Notes under the pieces: generated by a model | Databases searched by the model: none | What the model was told of the DNA's origin: nothing | The model's input: only the letters and a program-made list of their open reading frames with translations | Assembly (NCBI GenBank): GCA_903830985.1 | Contig: CAIKVZ010000240.1 | Location: forward strand, 1 to 64,000 | Reading direction: 5' to 3' | Source: an uncultured beta proteobacterium | GTDB taxonomy: Bacteria; Pseudomonadota; Gammaproteobacteria; Burkholderiales; Burkholderiaceae_C | DNA: 64,000 nt | In this document: positions 44,629 to 53,489 of the stretch, piece after piece | Numbering within the stretch: position 1 is the first letter of the stretch | Layout of the letters: each line of letters opens with the position of its first letter | Position numbers and translations under genes: made by a program

Positions 44629-46089
44629 ATGAAGTTGTTGCATCGAATGCTCGGCGATCGCGATCGAACACCAGCTTCGCGGGATGGGGCCGGGCCGGAT
44701 TTTGGCCGCGAGCCCACGGGCTTGCAGGCTCTCGGCACGGTTCAAGGTCGGGATCTGCCTGTGGTCAGCCTGTTCTCGATACTCAGTTTCATTTGTATTT
44801 CCTGTTCGGCGGTGGCAATCGTGCTTTTCTTCCGCCAGGTCGCCATCCAGGAGATCGTTGAATTCGGCGAGTACAGCAACACCGCACTGGCGGAGGTCTC
44901 GCTGAGTACCGTGCGTCCGGGTACGATCCAATTCCTGTCCCATACCAGCTTGGTGAAGCGGGAGCAGTTGGCTGCTGTGACCTTGCCTTCAGATCTCGAA
45001 CACGAACTCACGGAATTGCAGCAAACACGCGCTGTCGAGCAGGTCAATATCTACAACGGCCAAGGTTGGGTCGTTCACTCTTCGAAGCCTGAGTTGATCG
45101 GCAACGACCAGAGCGCCAACCCGGACTTTCGCGCAGCGATGACAGGAAAGATCACGAGTGAGTTGGTTTTTCGCGATGCATTCAACGTTTTCGACAAGAG
45201 GTCCGAAGTCGACAACATCATCCGAACCTATGTGCCGATCCGGCTTTCTGCCGGCGATCCGGTCGTTGGTGTTTTTGAAATTCGGGTTGATGCCAATTCC
45301 CGAGCCGAACATGCCGAGCAGGCGCTGATCCAGGTGATCGTGGCGGCCACGCTCATCATGGGTTTGCTTTACTTGGTATTGCTGGCATTTGTGCGCTGGG
45401 CCGAGGGAATCATCGACCGCCAGCAGGCGCAAATTCGTGAGCATGCCTGTACGCTCGAGGTCTTCTCGGCACGCATGCTGCAGAACCAGGAAGAGGAAAA
45501 AAAACGCATTGCCTTTGACCTGCATGAGGGGCTTGCCCAAACCCTTTCAGCCGTCAAGATGAACGTGGAAGCGGCCTGCCATCAGTTGTCGGTTCTGGCG
45601 CCGGGGCGGCCTTCGGCCATGGAGCCCATGGTGCAGGCAGTGAAGGACGCCATTGCCGAGGTGCGTGGCGTGGCACTGCGTTTGCGCCCGGCGGGTCTTG
45701 ACGACCTTGGTTTGACGGCGGCGATTCAGTCTTTGTGTGGGGACGTCGTGGCGCGACATCCCGGCCTTAAATTGGAATTGGACCTGTCGCTGGTTGACGC
45801 CGATTTTCCGGAGCCGCTGCGCGTCATCATCTACCGGGAAATTGAGGACGCGTTTCGGGTGCTGGAGAGCGGGGCGTCGGTTCACTTCATTGGCGTCGAG
45901 CTGGAAATGGAAGATGGGCGCATTGTTCTCATCGTGCGCCACGATGGCGCGGTCAATGAAGGCGCCCAAGCGCCAGACGAATCATGGCTCGATGCGCCAC
46001 GCGAGCGCGCTTTGCTTTCGGGCGGCAGTTTTCAGGTCAGATGCAACCGCGATGGTGGAAACACCCTTCGCGCCAGTTGGCTGGCCTGA
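44629..46089 (+). CDS. NarX/LiaS-type histidine-kinase-like protein with degenerate ATPase domain
   Basis: This 486-residue protein has two membrane helices (about 47-70 and 235-258) flanking a periplasmic sensor domain (about 75-230). A HisKA_3 dimerisation domain follows with the phospho-acceptor in KKRIAFDLHEGLAQT. The ATPase domain has lost its hallmarks: the N-box reads YREIEDAFRVLESG (no Asn), the G1 box is VRHDGAVN and the G2 region is LDAPRERA. ATP binding is therefore doubtful. It may work as a scaffold, phosphatase or partner of another kinase. No response regulator is adjacent. The open frame is otherwise intact. Confidence 0.8.
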   Translation: MKLLHRMLGDRDRTPASRDGAGPDFGREPTGLQALGTVQGRDLPVVSLFSILSFICISCSAVAIVLFFRQVAIQEIVEFGEYSNTALAEVSLSTVRPGTIQFLSHTSLVKREQLAAVTLPSDLEHELTELQQTRAVEQVNIYNGQGWVVHSSKPELIGNDQSANPDFRAAMTGKITSELVFRDAFNVFDKRSEVDNIIRTYVPIRLSAGDPVVGVFEIRVDANSRAEHAEQALIQVIVAATLIMGLLYLVLLAFVRWAEGIIDRQQAQIREHACTLEVFSARMLQNQEEEKKRIAFDLHEGLAQTLSAVKMNVEAACHQLSVLAPGRPSAMEPMVQAVKDAIAEVRGVALRLRPAGLDDLGLTAAIQSLCGDVVARHPGLKLELDLSLVDADFPEPLRVIIYREIEDAFRVLESGASVHFIGVELEMEDGRIVLIVRHDGAVNEGAQAPDESWLDAPRERALLSGGSFQVRCNRDGGNTLRASWLA

Positions 46090-46116
46090 GCTGGCACGAA
46101 TTTTCGATCTCGCGGC

Positions 46117-46320
46117 GGTGGCGCTGGTAAGCTCAACGAGGCTGCCGGCGTCATCATGGGAAACCCGGCCGGTCTGGAGTTGCGCCATATCCAGATGATC
46201 ACCGAGGTCGGTGCCTGGCAGAACGCCACGACCATCACCATGATGCCGAGCGAGTTCGTCTCCATGGACAGCGGCATCGCTGCCTGGACGGCCAGGCAAG
46301 CGGGCAGGAAGGCTGACTGA
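46117..46320 (+). pseudogene. C-terminal remnant of an SPFH/slipin (stomatin-like) gene
   Basis: Downstream of the kinase-like gene the frame encodes KLNEAAGVIMGNPAGLEL, then RHIQMITEVGAWQNATTITM and MPSEFVSM. This resembles the C-terminal end of stomatin/slipin proteins, where the usual pattern is AA-x-NP-x-LxLR-x-Q-x(4)-E-x(4)-NxTT/I-x-x-P. The rest of the SPFH domain is absent from the window. An internal ATG at 46156 could still give a 54-residue peptide. The fragment suggests a deletion or rearrangement at this point. Confidence 0.5.
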
Positions 46321-46390
46321 GCGGCCTGCAACAACTTTGCCGAATTCATGGCACGATCCCGCAGTTTCATTCAAACCGAGGACCCTCCGC

Positions 46391-47386
46391 ATGACCGCAT
46401 TCACATCCAAAGCCATCCGCATCGATCAGCAGGGCGGACCCGAACAACTCAAGCTGGTTGAGGTCAGCGTGGGCGAGCCCGGCCCCGGCCAGATCCGCAT
46501 CCGCCACAAGGCGGTGGGGCTGAACTTCATTGACGTCTACCAGCGCAATGGCCTGTACACCATGCCCATGCCGCTGCAACTCGGCATGGAAGCCTCGGGC
46601 GTGGTCGAGGCCGTGGGCGAGGGCGTGACGCATCTGCAGGTCGGCGACCGCGCTGCCTACGCCAGCCAGCCACCGGGAAGCTACAGCGAACTGCGCGTCA
46701 TGCCCGCCACCTGCGTGTGCAAGCTGCCCGACGCGATCTCCTTCGAGACCGGCGCGGCCATGATGCTCAAGGGTCTGACGGCGCAGTACCTGTTGCGCAA
46801 GACCCTGCCGCAAGGCGGTCTGCAGGCCGGCGACTTTGTGCTGTTTCACGCGGCTGCCGGTGGTGTGGGCCTCATCGCCTGCCAATGGGCCAAGGCGCTG
46901 GGCCTGCAGCTCATCGGTACGGCCGGGTCCGACGCCAAGTGCGCTTTGGCCAAGGAGCACGGCGCCGCCTTCACCATCAATTACAGCAGCGAGGACTTCC
47001 TGGCACGGGTGAAGGAAATCACCGGCGGCAAGGGTGTGAAGGTGGTCTACGACTCGGTGGGCAAGGACACCTGGGACAAGTCGCTGGACTGCCTGGCACC
47101 CTTTGGCCTGATGGCCAGCTTCGGCAACGCCTCCGGTCCGGTGGCGCCTTTTGCCCCCGGCATGCTGGGCCCAAAAGGCTCGATCTACGTGACGCGCCAG
47201 ACCCTGTTCACGCACATCTCCAACCGGGAAAGCACGCAAGCCATGGCGGATGAGTTGTTTGCCGTGGTGCTCAGTGGCGCGGTGAAGATCCGCATCGACC
47301 AGACCTATGCGCTGGAAAACGTGCAGCAGGCGCATCGCGACCTGGAAGCACGCAAGACCACGGGATGCACCATCCTGACGCTGTAG
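46391..47386 (+). CDS. qor: NADPH:quinone oxidoreductase (QOR family)
   Basis: This 331-residue zinc-free MDR-superfamily enzyme has a GroES-like N-terminal part and a Rossmann domain with HAAAGGVGLIACQWAKALG (about 155-173). The start MTAFTSKAIRIDQQGGPEQL and VGLNFIDVYQRNGLY match QOR. It reduces quinones with NADPH in the cytosol. GAGGA lies about 8 bases before the ATG at 46391; the 18-codon extension upstream is rejected. It converges with lspA across 24 bases. Confidence 0.92.
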   Translation: MTAFTSKAIRIDQQGGPEQLKLVEVSVGEPGPGQIRIRHKAVGLNFIDVYQRNGLYTMPMPLQLGMEASGVVEAVGEGVTHLQVGDRAAYASQPPGSYSELRVMPATCVCKLPDAISFETGAAMMLKGLTAQYLLRKTLPQGGLQAGDFVLFHAAAGGVGLIACQWAKALGLQLIGTAGSDAKCALAKEHGAAFTINYSSEDFLARVKEITGGKGVKVVYDSVGKDTWDKSLDCLAPFGLMASFGNASGPVAPFAPGMLGPKGSIYVTRQTLFTHISNRESTQAMADELFAVVLSGAVKIRIDQTYALENVQQAHRDLEARKTTGCTILTL

Positions 47387-47410
47387 TCGTGCAGAACTGG
47401 CACGCGCCCC

Positions 47411-47899
47411 TCAGCGGGCGCGCCGCACGCGCAGCAGTTCGTCCAGGATCAGACAGGCCGCACCGATGGTGATGGCGCTGTCGGCCACGTTGAACGCGGG
47501 GAAATGCCAACCCGCGACATGGAAGTCCAGGAAGTCGACCACGTAGCCCAGTCGGACCCGGTCAAGCACATTGCCTATGGCGCCACCCAGAATGCAGGCG
47601 AGGGCGAAAGAAAAAAGTCTTTGTCCGGCGTGGGCGCGCAGCATCCAGATGATCAGACCCGCTGCGCCCACGCCGATGGCCGTGAACAGCCAGCGCTGCC
47701 ATCCTGCAGCGCCGGCCAGAAAGGAAAACGCCGCGCCCGTGTTGTGTGCGCGCACGACGTTGAAAAAGCTCGTCACGGCCTGCCCCTCGCCGAGCTGGTA
47801 GTAGCCCACGATCAGGATCTTGGTGAACTGGTCTAGCAGGATCAGGATCAGTGCTGCGCCCAGCCAGGGAACGAGGCTTGCATTGGATGGTTTGGACAT
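47411..47899 (-). CDS. lspA: Lipoprotein signal peptidase (signal peptidase II)
   Basis: This 162-residue aspartyl protease of the inner membrane has four helices. Catalytic Asp residues are in [18 protein letters not shown] and [14 protein letters not shown], the two diagnostic motifs. It cleaves prolipoprotein signal peptides. In proteobacteria lspA usually follows ileS directly; here about 6 kb of opposite-strand genes separate them, so it must have its own promoter in the 225-bp gap upstream. Confidence 0.96.
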   Translation of the reverse strand: MSKPSNASLVPWLGAALILILLDQFTKILIVGYYQLGEGQAVTSFFNVVRAHNTGAAFSFLAGAAGWQRWLFTAIGVGAAGLIIWMLRAHAGQRLFSFALACILGGAIGNVLDRVRLGYVVDFLDFHVAGWHFPAFNVADSAITIGAACLILDELLRVRRAR

Positions 47900-48047
47900 G
47901 GATCAGTGAGATCTTTATGTTATCGAATTGGTTGCAACTGCTAGAATCAACTCGAAATTCAGCGGGAAGCAAAAAGCTGCAGTGCGCAGGCACCACCGCC
48001 CATCATAGGGGATGCCTGTGTTGGCCGGTTTCAAGTGAATACGCCCT

Positions 48048-48060
48048 TTACCGTCGGTAA
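48048..48060. promoter_or_regulatory. Candidate operator upstream of the second RND pump
   Basis: TTACCG-T-CGGTAA is a perfect 6-1-6 dyad starting 77 bases before the adaptor ATG, in the divergent gap between lspA and the pump operon. It could bind a TetR- or MarR-type regulator, but no regulator gene is adjacent. No firm promoter was found in the rest of this gap. Confidence 0.4.
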
Positions 48061-48124
48061 CCAGCGGCCCCGAATTCTGTACCGCATCATTTGTGACGAA
48101 TGAGTGCCCTGTTGGAGGACCACG

Positions 48125-49213
48125 ATGCCGGCACCTGACAGTTTTCCCCTGGTACCAAGGCCTTGGACCCTGGTTTTTTGCTGCCTGCTGGGCGCCTGCA
48201 CACCCGAGTCGGGCGAGAAGCCGGTCGTGGTGCTGCCGGTGCTGGCCGTCACGGTGACCCCGAGCGAGGCCGCCTCCAGCCTGAATCTGACCGGCGACGT
48301 GCGCGCCCGCGTCGAGTCTGTGATCAGCTTTCGCGTCAGCGGCAAGCTGATCGAGCGCAAAGTGGAGGTGGGCGCACAGGTCAGGCGGGGCGAGGTGCTG
48401 GCGCGCCTGGATCCGCAGGACCTGTCGCTGCAAAGCCAGGCGGTGGGTGCGCAGAGCGCGGCCGCACAGACCGAACTGGCGCAACAGGTCGCGGACCTGG
48501 AGCGCTTCCAGACACTGTTGCAACAGGGTTTCATCAGCCAGGCCGAGTTTGACCGGCGCAAGAACACGGTGGACATTGCCCGCTCGCGCGTGACCGAGGT
48601 CGGCAGCGCGCAGCGTTCCAGCCGCAATCAGCTCGATTACGCCGTCATCCGGGCCGACGAAGCCGGGGTCGTCACGGCCGTGGAAGCCGAGCGCGGTCAG
48701 GTACTGGCCGCAGGCCAACCGGTGCTGCGCATTGCCCAGGCCGGACCCAAGGAAATTGCCGTGTCGGTGAGCGAGGGCCGTTTGGCCGCGCTGCAGGCCG
48801 CCACCGATCTGCTGGTCACTGCCTCCGCCTTGCCCGGAAAGAGCTACAAAGGCGTGTTGCGCGAAGTGTCGCCCGTGGCCGATCCGGCGACCCGAACCTA
48901 CGCCGCACGCATCACCGTGCAGGATGCGGACGAGGCTCTGCGCCTGGGCATGAGCGCCCGCGTCGCCGTGCGTGGCGCCTCGCTGCCGGTGCTGGAGTTG
49001 CCGCTCTCCGCCCTGTACCGCAGTGGCGACAAGACGGCCGTTTGGCGCATCGATCCGGTCACTTCGGCCGTGCAACTGGTGAATGTCACCGTGGCGTCCG
49101 TGCAGGAGGACCGGGTCACCCTCAGTGAGGGCCTGCAGGCCGGCGAAACCGTGGTCACCGCCGGCGTGCAAAAGCTCACCGCCGGGCAAAAGGTGCGCGT
49201 TGTCAAGCCATGA
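48125..49213 (+). CDS. RND efflux periplasmic adaptor
   Basis: This 362-residue membrane-fusion protein has a lipoprotein-like signal (CCLLGACTPES, Cys near residue 24). A lipoyl half (VEVGAQVRRGEVLARLDPQD), a coiled-coil hairpin (about 105-160), a second lipoyl half (DYAVIRADEAGVVTAVEAE) and barrel domains follow. GGAGGA about 7 bases before the ATG at 48125 is a strong ribosome site, so a start at 48104 is rejected. It is translationally coupled to the permease by ATGA. Confidence 0.9.
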   Translation: MPAPDSFPLVPRPWTLVFCCLLGACTPESGEKPVVVLPVLAVTVTPSEAASSLNLTGDVRARVESVISFRVSGKLIERKVEVGAQVRRGEVLARLDPQDLSLQSQAVGAQSAAAQTELAQQVADLERFQTLLQQGFISQAEFDRRKNTVDIARSRVTEVGSAQRSSRNQLDYAVIRADEAGVVTAVEAERGQVLAAGQPVLRIAQAGPKEIAVSVSEGRLAALQAATDLLVTASALPGKSYKGVLREVSPVADPATRTYAARITVQDADEALRLGMSARVAVRGASLPVLELPLSALYRSGDKTAVWRIDPVTSAVQLVNVTVASVQEDRVTLSEGLQAGETVVTAGVQKLTAGQKVRVVKP

Positions 49214-52200
49214 GCGGCCGCTTCAACCTGTCCACATGGAGCCTGATGCAGCACCAGTTGGTGCGCTACATCCTGGTTGTGCTGGTGCTGCTGGGCACCT
49301 GGTCTTACGTGAAGCTGGGGCAGGCCGAAGACCCGGCCTTCACCTTGCGCATGATGGTGGTTCGCGCCTTCTGGCCCGGCGCCACGGCGCGCGAAATGGA
49401 GCAACTGGTGTCCAAGGTGCTGGAAAAGAAGCTGCAGGAAACACCCGGGTTGGACTTCATCAACGGGGATTCCAAGCCGGGCGAGGTCACGCTCTACGTC
49501 ACCTTGCGCGAGGGTCTCCCCTCGGCCGAGATTGCCAGAACCTTCTACCAGGTGCGCAAAAAGATTGCCGACGTGAAGGAGCAACTTCCCGGCGGCGTGT
49601 TGGGCCCCTACTTTGACGACGAGTTCGGCGATGTCTTCGGCTCGGTCTATGCGCTCACCGGTCAGGGCTACACCCCGGCGCAGTTGCGCCAGTACGCGGA
49701 CCTGGTGCGCACCGAGCTGCTGCGCCAAAGCCAGGTGGCCAAGGTGAACCTCGTGGGGGATCAGCCCGAGCGCATCTACATCGAGTTCGACAACGACAAG
49801 CTGCTCGGCTCCGGGCTTGATGCGCTGATTGTGGTGGACGCCTTGCGCAAACAAAATGCCATGGCCTCGGGCGCTTCCATTGAAACCCCCAGCAACAACC
49901 TGCAAACGCGCGTCACCGGCGAGTTCCGCTCGATCGAGGCGATCCGCGATCTGCGTGTGACATTTCAGGGGCGCAGCCTGCGCCTGGGCGACGTGGCGCG
50001 GGTGCTGCGCGGCTACCAGGAACCGAGCGCATTCAAGATGCGCGCCTTCGGTCAGGAGGCGGTGGGCATTGAAGTGTCCATGCGACCCGGGGGCGACATC
50101 CTGGCCATGGGCGACGAACTCAGGACCGCGATTCAGGCGGCCGCAACGCGCTTGCCCGTCGCCATGGAAATCCGGCAGTTGGCCGATCAGCCCAAGGTGG
50201 TGCACGATGCCGTACAAGTCTTCATGCGCTCGCTGGGAGAGGCCTTGCTGATCGTCATGGCGGTGAGCTTTGTCAGCCTGGGCCGGCGCGCCGGTCTGGT
50301 GGTGTCGCTCAGCATCCCGCTGGTGCTGGCCATGACCTTCACCGGCATGGTGCTCTTCGGCATCGACCTGCAGCGCGTGTCCCTGGGCGCGCTCATCATC
50401 GCCCTGGGTCTGATGGTGGACGACGCCATGATCATTGTCGAGTCCATGGCAGTGCGCATGGAACGCGGCCTGCACGGCCTGAAGGCTGCCGGCCATGCCT
50501 ATCTTTCCACCGCCGCGCCCATGCTGACCGGCACGCTGATCACCGCCGCGGGCTTCATGCCGGTAGGCCTGGCCAAATCGGATGCGGGCGAGTACACGTT
50601 CTCGCTGTTTGCCGTCATCACCATGGCCTTGCTCTCGTCCTGGGTGGTGGCCGTGTTCTTCACACCCTATGTCGCCTTTTTGTTGCTCAAGCCGACCCCG
50701 CAGGACGATACGCGCGACATGTACCTGTCGCCGCTGTACCGATCCTTTCGCAAAGTGGTGGCCTGGTGCGTGCATTGGCGCAAGACGGTGATCTTGGCCA
50801 CGCTGGCGCTGTTCGCGCTCTCGGTGGCGGGGCTTGGGCTGGTCAAGCAGCAGTTCTTCCCCTTGTCCGAGCGGCCCGAGATCGTCGTCGACCTGTGGTT
50901 GCCGGCGGGTTCCAGCAGCGCGGCGGTGGAACGTGAAGTGCTGCGTCTGGAGAAAAAAATTCAGGCCGACCCCGGCGTCAAGGCGATCAGCGCCTACATA
51001 GGCGGCGGGCCCCCGCAGTTTTTTCTGGCCATGGCGCCGGAACCGCGCAGCAGCAACTACGCTGCCCTGGTGGTCTCGGCGCTCGACGTGACGCAGCGCG
51101 ACCGGTTGTTCGACGAAATCCGGGCGACGCTGCGCGAGCAGTTTCCTGCCGTGCGTTCGCGCAGCTACCGTTTCGACAGCGGCCCGCCGGTGGGCTTGCC
51201 GGTGCAGTTTCGCGTCATGGGCGAGGACCCGGTGGTGCTGCGTGGCATCGCGGACCGCATGGCCGAAATCCTGCGCGCCAACCGGCACACGCGCGATGTC
51301 TACAACGACTGGAATGAAATCGTCAAGACGCTGCGGCTCAACGTCGACCAGGACAAGGCCAGGGCCTTGGGCGTGTCCTCGCAGGACATCGCCAATACCG
51401 TGAGCGGCATGCTCAACGGGCTGCCGGTCACGCAATACCGCGAGGGCGACAAGCTGATCGACGTGGTCACGCGGGCGCGCGCGGGTTCGGACCGTTCGCT
51501 TGGCGCCATCGGCGACCTGGCCGTGCGCACCGGCACCGGACGCTATGTGCCGCTGGACCAGTTTGTCAGCATCGCCTACGGCTTTGAGGACGCGGTGCTG
51601 GGTCGCCGTAACGGCACGGGCGCCATCACGGTGCGCGCCGACATCGACGACGCGGCAGAAGGGCCCGAAGTGGGGCAGCAGATCGAGCCCGCCATGCGCG
51701 CCTTGAACCAGACCCTGCCACCGGGCTATCGCATCGAGACCGGCGGCGCCCTGGAGGCGGTGAACAGTTCGCAGGCTTCGCTGGGCGTGGTGGTGCCGCT
51801 GATGGCGCTGGTGATCGTGACCCTGCTGATGCTGCAGCTGCGCTCCTTCAAGAGCGCAGCGCGGGTGCTGATCAGCGCGCCGCTGGGCCTGGTGGGCGTG
51901 GTGGCGTCGCTGCTGCTGTTTCGTCAGCCTTTCGGCTTCGTGGCGATCCTGGGCGTGACGGCGCTGGCCGGCATCATCATGCGCAATTCGGTGATTCTGG
52001 TGGAGCTGATCGAGCGCTTCATCGAAACCACCAGGGACCCGCGTCGCGCCATCATTGAAGCCGCAGTGCGGCGCCTGCGCCCCATTGTGCTGACTGCGGC
52101 CGCCACCATACTGGCCATGGTTCCGCTCACCCAGGCCGTGTTCTGGCGCCCCATGGCCGTGGCCATGATGGGTGGCGTGGCGGTGGCCACCCTGCTCACC

Positions 52201-52335
52201 CTGGTGTTCGAGCCGGCGATCTACGCGGCCTGGTTTGGCGTGGCGCGCGCCCCCGGTTCGCCAAGGAAACCAAGGCGCAAAAAACCGCGGCTCGATCCGG
52301 TGGAGTTTGCCAAGACGCAGTTCATGGAAGAATGA
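49210..52335 (+). CDS. RND efflux permease (HAE-1-like)
   Basis: This 1041-residue inner-membrane pump has the full 12-helix RND layout. LGLMVDDAMIIVESMAVRMERG marks the proton-relay helix, GVTALAGIIMRNSVILVELIERF the second repeat, and the two periplasmic loops have normal length. The C-terminus is basic (PRKPRRKKPR). It is only distantly similar to the permease at 36757 and belongs to a different subgroup with the N-terminus LSTWSLMQHQLVRYILV. Substrate is unknown. The solute-binding lipoprotein gene follows after 3 bases. Confidence 0.92.
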   Translation: MSGRFNLSTWSLMQHQLVRYILVVLVLLGTWSYVKLGQAEDPAFTLRMMVVRAFWPGATAREMEQLVSKVLEKKLQETPGLDFINGDSKPGEVTLYVTLREGLPSAEIARTFYQVRKKIADVKEQLPGGVLGPYFDDEFGDVFGSVYALTGQGYTPAQLRQYADLVRTELLRQSQVAKVNLVGDQPERIYIEFDNDKLLGSGLDALIVVDALRKQNAMASGASIETPSNNLQTRVTGEFRSIEAIRDLRVTFQGRSLRLGDVARVLRGYQEPSAFKMRAFGQEAVGIEVSMRPGGDILAMGDELRTAIQAAATRLPVAMEIRQLADQPKVVHDAVQVFMRSLGEALLIVMAVSFVSLGRRAGLVVSLSIPLVLAMTFTGMVLFGIDLQRVSLGALIIALGLMVDDAMIIVESMAVRMERGLHGLKAAGHAYLSTAAPMLTGTLITAAGFMPVGLAKSDAGEYTFSLFAVITMALLSSWVVAVFFTPYVAFLLLKPTPQDDTRDMYLSPLYRSFRKVVAWCVHWRKTVILATLALFALSVAGLGLVKQQFFPLSERPEIVVDLWLPAGSSSAAVEREVLRLEKKIQADPGVKAISAYIGGGPPQFFLAMAPEPRSSNYAALVVSALDVTQRDRLFDEIRATLREQFPAVRSRSYRFDSGPPVGLPVQFRVMGEDPVVLRGIADRMAEILRANRHTRDVYNDWNEIVKTLRLNVDQDKARALGVSSQDIANTVSGMLNGLPVTQYREGDKLIDVVTRARAGSDRSLGAIGDLAVRTGTGRYVPLDQFVSIAYGFEDAVLGRRNGTGAITVRADIDDAAEGPEVGQQIEPAMRALNQTLPPGYRIETGGALEAVNSSQASLGVVVPLMALVIVTLLMLQLRSFKSAARVLISAPLGLVGVVASLLLFRQPFGFVAILGVTALAGIIMRNSVILVELIERFIETTRDPRRAIIEAAVRRLRPIVLTAAATILAMVPLTQAVFWRPMAVAMMGGVAVATLLTLVFEPAIYAAWFGVARAPGSPRKPRRKKPRLDPVEFAKTQFMEE

Positions 52336-52338
52336 CAC

Positions 52339-53196
52339 ATGCTCATCTTCAACCACTCATTCCGTGGGACGCTCGACGCCGAGCCTCACCTGTCGACGAC
52401 TCGCCGAGATTGGCTCGGACTGTGTGGCGCCTCGGTGCTGCTCGGTACTTCGGCCTGCGCCGGTCCGAGACTCACCGCCATGGCTTCGGCCATGGCGCCG
52501 GGCGGCACGCTGCGCGCCTGCATCAACCTGGGCAACCCGATCCTGGCGCGCCGTGATTCCGTGAGTGGGCAGGCGCTCGGCGTATCGGTCGATCTGGCGC
52601 GCTTGCTGGCAGAGCAGTTGGGCGTGCCAATTGAGTTGCTCGTGGTCGACGCCGCCGGAAAATCCGTGGAAACGGTGCGATCGGGTCAGGCGGACGTCGG
52701 CTTCTTTGCCATCGACCCGATGCGCAGCGACGGCATCCGTTTCACTGCGCCCTATGTGCTGATCGAGGGGGCCTACCTGGTGCGGCAGGGCTCGCCGCTC
52801 ACGGACAGGGCGCAAGTCGACCAGGCTGGGCATCGCGTCATGGTCGGCCAGTCCAGCGTCTATGACCTGTATCTGACGCGCTCGCTCAAGTCGGCAAGCA
52901 TCCTGCGCTCGCCGACTTCACCGACCGTGGTCGATGCCTTCCTTGCGCAAAACGCGGATGTGGCCGCCGGCGTCAAACAGCAGCTCGAAGCCGACGCCGC
53001 GCGCATCGGCGGGGTGCGCCTTTTGCCGGGACGCTTCATGGTGATCGAACAGGCAATGGGCCTGCCGCAGGGGAGGGGCGCGGCAGCGCAGGCGGCGCTC
53101 GCCTCCTTTGTTGAATCGGCCAAGGCCAGCGGCTTCGTCGCCAGGGCTCTGGAGCGTCACGGCATTCAGGGTGCTGCGGTCGCACCTGCAGCTTGA
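52339..53196 (+). CDS. Family-3 extracellular solute-binding lipoprotein
   Basis: This 285-residue protein has a Tat-like start (TTRRDWLGLCGAS, about 20-32) followed by a lipobox-like LLGTSAC (Cys near residue 40). The SBP_bac_3 fold follows: ACINLGNPILARRD, VSVDLARLLAEQLGV, GQADVGFFAIDPMRSDGIRF and APYVLIEGAYLV. Family members bind amino acids or small organic acids. No ABC permease or ATPase is adjacent; instead it follows the RND permease by 3 bp. It may be an orphan receptor or deliver substrate to another system. Confidence 0.8.
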   Translation: MLIFNHSFRGTLDAEPHLSTTRRDWLGLCGASVLLGTSACAGPRLTAMASAMAPGGTLRACINLGNPILARRDSVSGQALGVSVDLARLLAEQLGVPIELLVVDAAGKSVETVRSGQADVGFFAIDPMRSDGIRFTAPYVLIEGAYLVRQGSPLTDRAQVDQAGHRVMVGQSSVYDLYLTRSLKSASILRSPTSPTVVDAFLAQNADVAAGVKQQLEADAARIGGVRLLPGRFMVIEQAMGLPQGRGAAAQAALASFVESAKASGFVARALERHGIQGAAVAPAA

Positions 53197-53199
53197 GAA

Positions 53200-53221
53200 T
53201 ATACTGTACTGTCTGTACGGT
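53200..53221 (+). promoter_or_regulatory. Promoter and operator of the toxin-antitoxin genes
   Basis: TATACT (53200-53205) is a good -10 element, and the overlapping dyad ACTGTAC-N5-GTACGGT (53203-53221, one mismatch in seven) is a likely binding site for the antitoxin. AAGGAG and the antitoxin ATG follow at once, giving a very short leader. The -35 region is weak. Confidence 0.5.
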
Positions 53222-53234
53222 TAAGGAGTTCTAC

Positions 53235-53489
53235 ATGCGACGTACTTCCAGCTATGGTTTGGAGCAGGCCCGGATTCAATTGCCCGCCATCGCCGCCAAT
53301 GCCAATGCGGGTGTGGCGAGCGTGATCACGCGGCACGGCAGGCCGTATGCGGCGATCGTGCCGGTACAGGACCTGAAGGGCGCGCACCCGGCATCCGGAA
53401 TCCTGTCGCTGCGCGGCTCAGGGCGCGGACTGTGGCCTTCGCCAGCGAAGGCGATCGCCGAGTTGCGCGATGAATGGGGTGACGCGTGA
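53235..53489 (+). CDS. Type II antitoxin, Phd/YefM family
   Basis: This 84-residue protein has the Phd/YefM N-terminal fold (GLEQARIQLPAIAANANAGV, then VITRHGRPYAAIVPVQDL). The C-terminal tail SPAKAIAELRDEWGDA should wrap the toxin. AAGGAG is 6 bases before the ATG at 53235; the longer frame is rejected. It probably neutralises the PIN toxin encoded next and represses its own promoter through the dyad upstream. The toxin start overlaps its stop. Confidence 0.82.
   Translation: MRRTSSYGLEQARIQLPAIAANANAGVASVITRHGRPYAAIVPVQDLKGAHPASGILSLRGSGRGLWPSPAKAIAELRDEWGDA

Noticed and set aside
47900-48124. TAGAAT near 47940 as a pump-operon promoter
   Set aside because: The -35 region at proper spacing matches only about half the consensus, so I did not list it.
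48898-52356. Very long open frame (1152 codons) on the minus strand
   Set aside because: It is antisense to the RND permease, rich in His, Arg, Gln and Gly as GC-rich shadow frames are, and shows no protein family motif.
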